Source of the DNA: Myxococcales bacterium SG8_38
GTDB lineage: Bacteria; Myxococcota_A; Polyangia; Polyangiales; Houyiibacteriaceae
DNA length: 64,000 bases
Direction of reading: 5' to 3'
Assembly (NCBI GenBank): GCA_001303415.1
Contig: LJTN01000005.1
Span: 1-64,000, forward strand
Shown here: positions 56,849 to 64,000 of the stretch, piece after piece
Position numbering within the stretch: the first letter of the stretch is position 1
Layout: every line of letters starts with the position of its first letter
Notes under the pieces: model-generated
The model's database searches: none
The model's input: only the letters and a program-made list of their open reading frames with translations
What the model was told of the DNA's origin: nothing
Program-made: the position numbers and the translations under genes

Positions 56849-58306
56849 ATGAACAAAGCCAACAACCGAGGACCGTATCATCGTACTGCTGTTCTTCTGC
56901 TTGTGGCAGCGCTGCCCACGGCGCTGCTGACGCACTCGCCCGGCTGCGCGGAGGGCGCCAACTCCAATCCCGAGCCGTTCGACCGGGAGGGCAATCCGGT
57001 GAACGCCGGCAAGGAGGCCATGGAGATGGCTCCCATGGAGGACTGCTTCTGGGTGGGGTCGATCGGCTCCAACGACGGCTGGAACGCCTTCTACCCGGGC
57101 CCGAGCATGTCCTACCCGCTCTCCGGCTTCGACGTCCCGGATGGCGCAGAGCTGCGCCTCGAGGGCGAGTTCCCCCACGCACGCTTCTTCTCGTTCACGA
57201 TGTACTACCCCGGACTGGGCTCCTCCACCGGCATTGGTGGGTCGCAGGCGCTGGTCGACACCTCGATCGAGCCCGACCCGGGCTCGGTCAACCCCTACCT
57301 GGACGGCGCGGATCGCAATGCGGAGAACCGCAGGTTCACGGTCTACTTTGCGGAAGGGAACCTTCCTCCGGATCCCGCGGATCGTGAGCCGAACACGATC
57401 TATCTCGGGCCGGCGTTCCCAATTCAAGCGCTCCGTCACGCTCTGGGGATGCGCGTCTATCTCCCCGACAAGGACACGAACGCCATCGGCGGCGTCGAGT
57501 TGCCCACCCCGGTGTTGCGGCTGGCCGACGGCACCGAGCTTCGCGGCGCGGACGCGTGCCCCATGCTCACCGGCGCATTCGCGGGCCGTGTCCCCGTCTT
57601 CCCGTCCATTGGCTTCGATCCGGCCGCGTACCGGGCCGCGCGCGACAACCCCGAGCTGTATCCGAATACGCATCCCGCACAGAATCCGCCCGTCTGGAAC
57701 CGGGTCTGGAACCAGTCGTTCAACTTCTGCATTACGTTCACGCCCGAGCAGGACTGCGGTCCCACGCCCACCCCGGACCCCAACGGCCCCGCCGGCTTTG
57801 GGAATCCGGCGAACGGATACCTAGAGACGTGGATCGATCGGAAGCACGGTGAGGTTCTGGTCCTTCGCGGCAAGAAGCCCATCACCCCGACGACCTATTT
57901 CGGCGACGGTACCGCCGACACCGGAGAGGAGATGCGCTTTTTCTCCATCACGAGCACCGAGTCCCAGTACACCTGGAGTCAGATCGACGATGTGTTCGAC
58001 GAGGAGATCCCAGTTGACGAGGACGGGTTCTACACGGTCGTCGTCAGCCGGCCTCACCAGCGGCCCGCCAACGCCAACTACAACTGCGGCGTAGCCTGGG
58101 TCGAGTTCCCGCCGGGGGGCGACGGTTTTGGGGACCTCCACCTGGCGCGGCTCGTCCTGCGCCAGACGCGCCCGCAGGATAGCTTCCCGAGCTCCGTCAA
58201 CAACGTCATGGAGCGCGGGGACGAGGCTGAGGTGATGGGCGACCATTATCCGCGCGGCGAGTACATGTCGAAGCAGGACTTCGAGAGCCGATACGGCTGT
58301 CCGTAG
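56849..58306 (+). CDS. Secreted protein of unknown function
   Basis: A 485-residue protein with a signal segment (TAVLLLVAALPTALL) and beta-rich mature part. Two cysteines near CFWVG and others in later loops may be paired. RLEGEFPHARFFSFTMYYPG is an ordered, repeated-type segment found in conserved hypothetical exported proteins. No catalytic motif recognised. Monocistronic; ATG preceded by a moderate ribosome site. Confidence 0.65.
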   Translation: MNKANNRGPYHRTAVLLLVAALPTALLTHSPGCAEGANSNPEPFDREGNPVNAGKEAMEMAPMEDCFWVGSIGSNDGWNAFYPGPSMSYPLSGFDVPDGAELRLEGEFPHARFFSFTMYYPGLGSSTGIGGSQALVDTSIEPDPGSVNPYLDGADRNAENRRFTVYFAEGNLPPDPADREPNTIYLGPAFPIQALRHALGMRVYLPDKDTNAIGGVELPTPVLRLADGTELRGADACPMLTGAFAGRVPVFPSIGFDPAAYRAARDNPELYPNTHPAQNPPVWNRVWNQSFNFCITFTPEQDCGPTPTPDPNGPAGFGNPANGYLETWIDRKHGEVLVLRGKKPITPTTYFGDGTADTGEEMRFFSITSTESQYTWSQIDDVFDEEIPVDEDGFYTVVVSRPHQRPANANYNCGVAWVEFPPGGDGFGDLHLARLVLRQTRPQDSFPSSVNNVMERGDEAEVMGDHYPRGEYMSKQDFESRYGCP

Positions 58307-58447
58307 GAACGAGCCACGACACGACGGTCGTCGGGGCCGGTTCGCGGCCAAATTGCATGGAGGCCAGCGTCATTGCAGCTCGAGACCGCTTGACCTTGTC
58401 CGATCACCTTGCTTGAGTCCAAGCCCATCCAAGAACGAAGGAGGGCT

Positions 58448-58957
58448 ATGCACCCGCTCGCCGAGATCATCAACCACGCGGAGGGCTTTGTCTTGATCGG
58501 CAACTCGTCCGAGGAACGCTTTCCCGCGACGTCCTATCACGCGTACACGACCGTCGGAAAGAAGTTCTACTGTCTCGACATGGGCGGCTTGCCTTCTTCG
58601 CGCGGTCCGACTCAGGGCGGCAAAGTTTATCATTCGGTGGCCGAGCTACCAGCCGATCGTGACGACCTGGCGGTGATCTGGGTGCATCCTCACACCGCAG
58701 TACGCGCGGTCGAGCTGGCCCACGAAGCAGGCTGCCGGCGCGTCTGGTTTTCTTTTCAAACTGGGCATGCCGACGCGCTGAAAAAGGCGCGCGAGCTCGG
58801 GATGCGGATCGTCGAGAACGGGCGCTGTCCCGTATACTACCTCGAAGGAGACAAGCCGGGCGCCTGCAAGGCGCACACCCTGGTGGTCAAGGTCACGGGT
58901 ACGTACCGTCGACCGCCCCAAATCGAGGCCGGGAGCGGGCGTCGGGAGCTCTGGTAG
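58448..58957 (+). CDS. CoA-binding domain protein
   Basis: A 169-residue Rossmann-fold protein. GFVLIGNSSEERFPATSYHAYTTVGKKFYCLD and LAVIWVHPHTAVRAVELAHEAGCRRVWF match the CoA-binding (succinyl-CoA synthetase alpha-like) family, and NGRCPVYYLE is the usual end. AAGGAGG is six bases before the ATG. Function unknown. Confidence 0.85.
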   Translation: MHPLAEIINHAEGFVLIGNSSEERFPATSYHAYTTVGKKFYCLDMGGLPSSRGPTQGGKVYHSVAELPADRDDLAVIWVHPHTAVRAVELAHEAGCRRVWFSFQTGHADALKKARELGMRIVENGRCPVYYLEGDKPGACKAHTLVVKVTGTYRRPPQIEAGSGRRELW

Positions 58958-59219
58958 AAAAATGAAGAAGATCGATCGATCGAAGATCTGACCGAGGTTG
59001 GCATCAGGTAGCGAAGTGAAATGGGGTTGCTGAGGCGGAAGCTCGAGCTGGCGAGGGGTCGTCAGCCGATTGCGGTGACCGCGCCAAGGCGGCTGAAGGC
59101 GCATTCTTGATCTTGCAGTCGCTGTAGGGCGCTCTGGGCCCGCTAGCGTGCACGCACCTCGACGTTCAGCGTCCGCTCCAGCGCGTCGCCGGTCAGCTGG
59201 CTTCAGATGTCAGGGTGCA

Positions 59220-59606
59220 CTACGGCGCTGGTCCACACCGTGCCCCATGACACACCCGCATCCACCAGGTCCCGATCGGAAAGCACGCGGTGCGCTTTCC
59301 CGCCGTCCACGCCGCAAGTGCCTTGTCGTACTGCGCGTTGAAAGCTCTAAGGCGTCGGACGGCTTCTGCCGCAGTCCCGCGGTTCCCTGCGGTCGCAAAC
59401 TGCGGGTTGAGGCTTCCAAAGGCCTCGTAGCTTCGGGCGCGCTTGGTGTGCGACTGGCGAAGCACCCGACGCGCGCCCGCAAACGCGATGCCCGTGCGCT
59501 TCGATTCCTGCCACGCGTAGTGCTCCCGCGCTTTGACGCGCTCCGCGATGCGCTGTTGGGCAAGCTCTGTGCCGTAGTCGAGTTGCAGCTCCGTCGGCAT
59601 TTGCAG
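59220..59606 (-). pseudogene. C-terminal remnant of an IS200-like (REP-associated) Y1 transposase
   Basis: EHYAWQESKRTGIAFAGARR and LNPQFATAGNR through FPIGTWWMRVCHGARCGP match the C-terminal extension of transposases of the Y1 family common in Myxococcota. The catalytic HUH and Tyr part is missing. The frame continues upstream into hydrolase sequence, so it is an inserted or recombined fragment. Confidence 0.55.
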
Positions 59607-59779
59607 TCCTGCGCGAATCTTTCGGCAAACGAGCGCAGACCGCTCCGGCGCGTGAGCCCAAGCCCATGGGCCATGATGATACAAGGACGAGGCGCATCGG
59701 GCTTCTGCGGCCCGAAAAACCAGGCGCGGCAGACATCGCTACCGCTCTCAAACTCCGCGTCGGTCTCTCGTATGCTCAT
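59607..59779 (-). pseudogene. N-terminal fragment of an alpha/beta hydrolase
   Basis: MSIRETDAEFESGSDVCRAW is followed by PCIIMAHGLGLTR, the oxyanion segment of dienelactone-hydrolase-like enzymes, and SFAERFAQ. The rest, including the nucleophile elbow, is gone; transposase-like sequence begins at about 59605. It starts 32 bp inside the 3' end of the SRPBCC gene. Confidence 0.65.
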
Positions 59780-60233
59780 CGGATCCAAGGCCGGTGGGAT
59801 CGTGTCTGTTCTCCATCATCTCTTTGACGTTGAGGAGCGCGGCTTGCATGTCGCGGTCGTTCCAACGCGCTGCAATGTTCTCCGCGAGCTTTCCCAAGAC
59901 CACAACCGGAATGGAGTATTCGGCTTCCGTGGTGAGCTTGGTCCCCTCTTCGTGGGGCTCCACGGTGATGGTCCAATCGCTGCTAATCATTCCGATGCTC
60001 TGATGCACAGCCCGCGTCCCGGGCTCGTATTCGACCACGACGCTCTGCCCGCGGAAGCGAAATCCCAACATCTTGTAGGTCCAATCGTACTGCTGTCCCT
60101 CACCGAATCCGCTGAGATTCCGGACCTCGATCATTCCGGGCATCCAATCAGGCAGATTGTTCGGGTCGTTCACGTATGCGAAGACTCGACTGGGTGGCAG
60201 GTTGACGATGATGCTGTTCTTGGTCCAAGCCAT
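59748..60233 (-). CDS. SRPBCC (polyketide cyclase/START-like) protein
   Basis: A 161-residue protein with the helix-grip fold: INLPPSRVFAYVNDPNNLPDWMPG-like start, MISSDWTITVEPHEEGTKLTTEAEY and a long final helix. No signal peptide. Substrate unknown. Its last residues (TGLGSDEH) overlap the downstream hydrolase fragment. Confidence 0.8.
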   Translation of the reverse strand: MAWTKNSIIVNLPPSRVFAYVNDPNNLPDWMPGMIEVRNLSGFGEGQQYDWTYKMLGFRFRGQSVVVEYEPGTRAVHQSIGMISSDWTITVEPHEEGTKLTTEAEYSIPVVVLGKLAENIAARWNDRDMQAALLNVKEMMENRHDPTGLGSDEHTRDRRGV

Positions 60234-60388
60234 CCCGGAAGCAGAGCACGAATAGACGGTTCATGCGAGTGGCCCCCAGGGCTGCAAACGTAAAAGATGG
60301 TAAAGAGACGTGGGGTCAGCCGGGTCGGCGTGCCCCACAAGAATAGGCCTCCCGAGATTTTCTTTGCCCCTGAGGTTACGGTCATAGC

Positions 60389-60784
60389 TCAGCGCTCGAA
60401 CTCGCGCGGTGTGACGGGGGGAAGGTGGACCGAGCAGATGCCGTCAGGAGCGGTGATGCGCACGTTGCCTTGTAGCCGGGCGTCGCGTCCGTCGATCTCG
60501 CGACTGAGAGCATGGAACTCGCTCTCGATTCGTTCTCCGAAGCGGAGGGCCAACTCGCCGGCGTCGGTCATGGTGTAGCCAGAGGGCAGCGGCTCGAAGA
60601 ATCGGACGCCGGCTCGGTCCTCGATGCGGTTGAGCTTGCGGAACAGGGTGCTGTGGTCCTTTCCCAGCAGGCGGGCTGCACGCGCCAGACTCCCCGACCT
60701 ACAAATGGCGAGAATTACGCGAAGATCATTCCACTCGAGGGACTCGACCGCGGCTGAGCGCCTTTTCGGGAGCTGGGCGGGCAT
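60389..60784 (-). pseudogene. Truncated LysR-type regulator
   Basis: About 131 residues. WNDLRVILAICRSGSLARAARLLGKDHSTLFRKLNRIE is the winged HTH, followed by the linker helix. It stops after the first strand of the effector domain (NVRITAPDGI), while family members are about 300 residues. It would bind DNA but not sense an effector. Confidence 0.7.
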
Positions 60785-61205
60785 GGCTGAGCGCTTTTCA
60801 GTTCTGCAAGCCAAAGCGCATCCAACGGTGGAGGGCGCTCATGGTGCGCAAGTCGGGTCAACGGACTTCGGCGAACGTTGCTCCGCCGAGCATGACCAAG
60901 TCGGTGACCAGCAATCGTGCATTCGCGGCTGCCTACGCCGGCGCGCGACACTATGGAGTGGAGATCTTCGCGCCAGAGACTACCAATGCGCTCATGGGTA
61001 CGTTGCTGGTCTATGACTTGTGCTCGAACAGCTCGGTGGCAAATCCCGAGGTACCGCTATCCAATCCCCTGGAGCTGTTCATGAGCGGCGCGAACCATGG
61101 CGGTCTCTGGCGCTCGCCGTTGAAGATTCGCTCCGTGCTCGAGATCGCCGCGCTCCGTGGTGTGGTGAGTGAGTCACTGAGGCCGCGGCGTGATATCGTC
61201 CCGCC
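60785..61205. other. Gene-free interval
   Basis: About 420 bp between the LysR fragment and the GST gene. The longest frames (e.g. 60841-61209) have no domain similarity. It probably holds the promoter of the GST gene. Confidence 0.4.
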
Positions 61206-61868
61206 ATGAGCATCAAGGTCCACCACCTCAACTACTCTCGCTCTTTGCGCGTCTTGTGGCTCCTCGAGGAGCTCGGCTTGGAGTACAGCATCGTGCCCTG
61301 GGAGCGCGACAAGAGCTTTCGTGCCCCGGCGGAGGCCGCTCGCGTGCATCCGCTCGGACGGTTTCCGATGGTGGAAGTCGACGGGCGAATCCTCGCCGAG
61401 TCGGGAGCCGTGCTGGAATACTTTGCTGACCGTGAGGGAAAGTTGAGGCCGACGGATCCGACGGAGAAGCTCGAGTGCACGTTCTTTCTGCACTACGCGG
61501 AAGGCTCGGTGATGCCCCCACTCTTGGTCGGGCTCATCCTCGCGAGGCTGCGAGCGGCGCCCATGCCGTTTTTCATCAAACCCATCGCGCGCGGCATCGC
61601 CGACAAGGTGGACGCGGGTTACACGACCTCTGCGCTCGACCTACACCTCGGGTTCGTCGACAAGACGCTCGCGGAGCGTCCCTACTTCGCAGGCAACACC
61701 TTCTCGATCGCCGATATTCAGATGTTCTATCCCGTGGAAGCCGCGCTATCCCGAACGAAAGGCGAGCGCCCCAACATGTCGGCGTGGCGCGAGCGCGTGA
61801 CGAGTCGCCCCGCCTACCAGCGCGCCGAGGCCCGAGGAGGCACTGCGGTTCCTTCGGCCGCTAAGTAG
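61206..61868 (+). CDS. Glutathione S-transferase
   Basis: A 220-residue GST. VHHLNYSRSLRVLWLLEELGLEY opens the thioredoxin-like domain, GRFPMVEVDGRILAESGAVLEYF covers the glutathione site (cis-Pro and ESGA), and YFAGNTFSIADIQMFYPVE is the C-terminal helical motif. The frame of the following HMG-CoA reductase remnant is the same, after the GST stop. Confidence 0.9.
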   Translation: MSIKVHHLNYSRSLRVLWLLEELGLEYSIVPWERDKSFRAPAEAARVHPLGRFPMVEVDGRILAESGAVLEYFADREGKLRPTDPTEKLECTFFLHYAEGSVMPPLLVGLILARLRAAPMPFFIKPIARGIADKVDAGYTTSALDLHLGFVDKTLAERPYFAGNTFSIADIQMFYPVEAALSRTKGERPNMSAWRERVTSRPAYQRAEARGGTAVPSAAK

Positions 61869-61892
61869 CCACGGCCGCGCACCTTCAGCTCC

Positions 61893-62726
61893 GTGCTGTC
61901 CGGCTTCGGGACGGTATTCACCTTCGACGATGCACGCGGCGCCCGCGATTTCGGAGACTGGGTCGACGCGCACCTCCGTCAGATTCGCGCTGCGGCCGAG
62001 TCGACCAGCCGCGTCGCCAAGCTTTCGCACATCGAGCAGTACGCGGTCGGACCGATGCGCTATCTCCGCTTCAACTACACCACCGGCGACGCCGCCGGTC
62101 AGAATATGGTCGGCAGGGCCACATTCGCTGCTTGCGAGTGGATCAAGCGCGAGTATCCGGGCGGCGCTCGCTACATGCTCTCGGGCGGGATCGATACCGA
62201 CAAGAAGCACTCTCAGCTCAATACGCTGCACACCCGCGGCCGACGTGTGATCGCGGAAGCCACCATTCCACGGAAGATCATCGGCGAAATGATGGGGGTG
62301 GACACCCGGACGATGTTTCGAGGGCGCCAAGCCTCCAATGCCGGCGCTTTGCTCGCCGGATCGGTCAACAACGGCGCCCACGCCGCCAACGGCATCACCG
62401 CGCTCTTCGTCGCGACCGGCCAGGATGTGGCCAATGTCGCGGAGTCACACGCCGCAATCGTCTACACGCAGCTCGAGGAAAATGGCGACTACTACTGGTC
62501 GATCACCTTGCCCTCTTTGATCTGCGCGACTTATGGGGGCGGCACCGGCCTCGGAACACAACGCGAGATGCTCGAGATGCTCGATTGCTACGGGCTCGGG
62601 AAAGCCAACAAGCTCGCCGAGATCATCGCTGCGACCGTACTCGCCGGCGAAACCTCCTTGTCCGGCGCAGTGCTCGCGGGCGACTGGGTCAGCAGTCACG
62701 ATAGGCTCGGCCGAAACCGGCCGTGA
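61893..62726 (+). pseudogene. Class I HMG-CoA reductase lacking its N-terminus
   Basis: 277 residues of the mevalonate-pathway enzyme. TGDAAGQNMVGRAT, DTDKKHSQLNTLHTRGRRV, VATGQDVANVAES, GGGTGLGTQREML and SSHDRLGRNR are the conserved core with catalytic Lys, Asp and His. The first 110 or so residues of the catalytic domain, with the ENxxG glutamate, are missing because the GST stop lies just upstream. GTG at 61893 is the first possible start. Probably inactive. Confidence 0.8.
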
Positions 62727-62750
62727 AGCCAGGTCGGGCGGGGCGCTCGC

Positions 62751-63626
62751 TCAGAGCGCGCTCAATGCCGGGATCACCTCGGTGCCCAGCCGCTCGACGA
62801 AGGCGATCGGGTCGTCGTCAAGCGGCATCACGATGACGGTCGAGATGCCCAGCGTCGCATACCTCGACATTTCGCGAAGAAATTGATCGGAGTCGCGTTT
62901 CGCCAGGGCGTCACCGACGTAGAGAATGGTTTTGGCGATCTCGTCGGGATTGCGGCCGAGGTCGTCACAGTGTCTGCGGAGAACCTCGAGCTTGTGGGCC
63001 ACCTGGTCAAAATCGGTCGCGATGAGGTTCGATGCGTCGGCATAGCGAGCCACCAGTCGGAGCAGCTTCTTTTCGCCACCGCCTCCAATCAAAATGGGCG
63101 GGCGCGGTCGGGTAGGCGGCTGCGGAACACAGAGTGTCTCCGCAAGGTGATAGTAGCGTCCCTCGTACGGTCCGTTGTCGTCGCTCCACATCTGTAGGCA
63201 GATCTCCAGGGTTTCCTCGAGCCGTTCCAGCCGCTCGCCTACCGAGGGAAACGGAACACCAAGACCGGCGTGCTCACGCTCGTACCACGCGGCGCCGATG
63301 CCGAGCCCTGCGCGCCCGCCCGACAGCACGTCGAGGGTAGCGACGATCTTCGCAAGCAAGCCAGGATGGCGATAGGTCACGCCGGTCACCAGCACGTGCA
63401 GTTGCACGCGCTCGGTATGAGCCGCCAAGAAACCCAGCATCGTGTAGGCCTCCAGCATGTCGTTGTCGACCGGAAACATCTGGTCCATTTGGAACCAGTG
63501 GTCCATCACCGACACGTGCTCGCACCCGACCTGCTCCGCACTCCGCGCAATGGCGGCGAGCGTCGGGGCGATCCGGGTCGGCCCGCCCGGCCAGCTGAGA
63601 TTGGCGAGATGGACTCCGATCTGCAT
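62751..63626 (-). CDS. Luciferase-like (LLM) oxidoreductase, F420-dependent type
   Basis: A 291-residue TIM-barrel enzyme. GVHLANLSWPG, DHWFQMDQMFPVDNDMLEAYTMLGFLAAHTERV and TLDVLSGGRAGLGIGAAWYEREH are characteristic of the F420-dependent LLM class. GGAGGTGTC directly before the ATG at 63626 decides the start; the frame is open 72 codons further. It follows a Rieske protein gene on the same strand by 104 bp. Confidence 0.9.
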   Translation of the reverse strand: MQIGVHLANLSWPGGPTRIAPTLAAIARSAEQVGCEHVSVMDHWFQMDQMFPVDNDMLEAYTMLGFLAAHTERVQLHVLVTGVTYRHPGLLAKIVATLDVLSGGRAGLGIGAAWYEREHAGLGVPFPSVGERLERLEETLEICLQMWSDDNGPYEGRYYHLAETLCVPQPPTRPRPPILIGGGGEKKLLRLVARYADASNLIATDFDQVAHKLEVLRRHCDDLGRNPDEIAKTILYVGDALAKRDSDQFLREMSRYATLGISTVIVMPLDDDPIAFVERLGTEVIPALSAL

Positions 63627-63730
63627 GACACCTCCTTGCGGGCCACCCGCGATCACGGCGACTCTACGACCAGTCGAGCGTACCACGTAGTCCGTGGGCG
63701 TTGACTTCGCCAAGGCCGGGAGGTGTGGCC

Positions 63731-64000
63731 TCAGACTTCGACGGATACCTTTCCGTCCTCCAGCATCGTTGGATGGGTCTTGAGCGCCTTCTCGCTCCGG
63801 ACGACGTTCAGCAACTGAATGCCGGGAGGGAAGTTGGCCCACTGGTGCACCTCACCGGTTCGAATGTCGAATTCCGCGTGGTGGAAGGGGCAGCGAATGA
63901 AGTGTCCATCGATGATCTTTCCGCGGGAGAGGGGCGCCAGGACGTGCGTGCAGCTCGGCTGCGTCGCGTAAAAGCCATCTTCGAGATGATAAACGAGGAC
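63731..64000 (-). CDS. Rieske [2Fe-2S] ferredoxin, partial (runs off the window)
   Basis: The last 89 residues are visible. CTHVLAPLSRG and CPFHHAEFD hold the two Cys and two His ligands of a Rieske cluster (CxH...CxxH), so it is a small non-haem iron ferredoxin of the kind used with dioxygenases. The N-terminus lies beyond the window. Confidence 0.92.
   Translation of the reverse strand, partial: VLVYHLEDGFYATQPSCTHVLAPLSRGKIIDGHFIRCPFHHAEFDIRTGEVHQWANFPPGIQLLNVVRSEKALKTHPTMLEDGKVSVEV

Noticed and set aside
58970-58981. GATCGATCGATC palindrome
   Set aside because: A short simple repeat after the CoA-binding gene; no flanking T run or paired stem for a terminator and no gene near enough for an operator.

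Overview
Organism. The window is GC-rich, densely coded DNA from a Gram-negative bacterium. Large lipoproteins with lipobox cysteines, a FadL-type outer-membrane channel, porin-like barrels, a Ser/Thr kinase with a PEGA tail, a DUF3604 protein, a class I HMG-CoA reductase fragment and cholesterol-oxidase-type GMC enzymes together suggest Myxococcota (Polyangia-like). This is inferred from gene families, not proved.

Layout. 1-10 kb: end of a DUF3604 protein, a metallo-beta-lactamase-fold protein with a flavodiiron-like metal site, an ECF sigma factor with a small partner, a eukaryote-type glucan branching enzyme overlapping an amylosucrase, RtcA, and a GMC oxidoreductase. 10.4-19.8 kb: tRNA-Arg(TCT), a DUF1697 protein, two outer-membrane proteins, an mscS remnant, a FadL-like channel, a sulfatase-like remnant, and an operon of a RibD-C reductase with two channel-like proteins. 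19.8-29.8 kb: redox and metabolic genes, including a GMC enzyme with a CxxCxxCxxxC motif, FolE, an NTF2-like protein, an FAD dehydrogenase, a hydrolase, a diheme cytochrome, a 7Fe ferredoxin, a zinc-ribbon/M50B protein, DoxX, an aminotransferase and an SLC13 carrier.

31.6-39.5 kb (minus strand) is a tightly packed six-gene operon: Ser/Thr kinase with PEGA tail, PEGA/TPR-type protein, two large cysteine-rich lipoproteins, and a two-gene version of the HTTM (vitamin K carboxylase-like) membrane enzyme. Neighbours overlap by 4 bp or lie 3-31 bp apart. This is the best candidate for an undescribed system. 39.5-41.1 kb holds a redoxin, a SpoU methylase, and tRNA-His, tRNA-Arg(TCG) and tRNA-Lys(CTT). 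Four 29-nt hairpins with a fixed outer stem and a covarying inner stem are arranged in mirror image around tRNA-Arg(TCG).

41.1-47.3 kb is a mobilizable island inserted in the 3' end of tRNA-Lys and bounded by a perfect 43-bp direct repeat. It carries a carbamoyltransferase/SxtJ/DUF5989 cassette, a frameshifted SGNH-like gene, and a mob operon whose relaxase is frameshifted. An integrase remnant just outside the right repeat suggests a second, decayed element. 47.6-56.7 kb: a membrane protein, an SDR, lipoproteins, a HAD/PlsC fusion, and a three-gene ABC exporter. 56.8-64 kb: a secreted protein and a CoA-binding protein, then a stretch rich in gene fragments (transposase C-terminus inside an alpha/beta hydrolase, short LysR, HMG-CoA reductase without its N-terminus), followed by a luciferase-like oxidoreductase and a Rieske protein.
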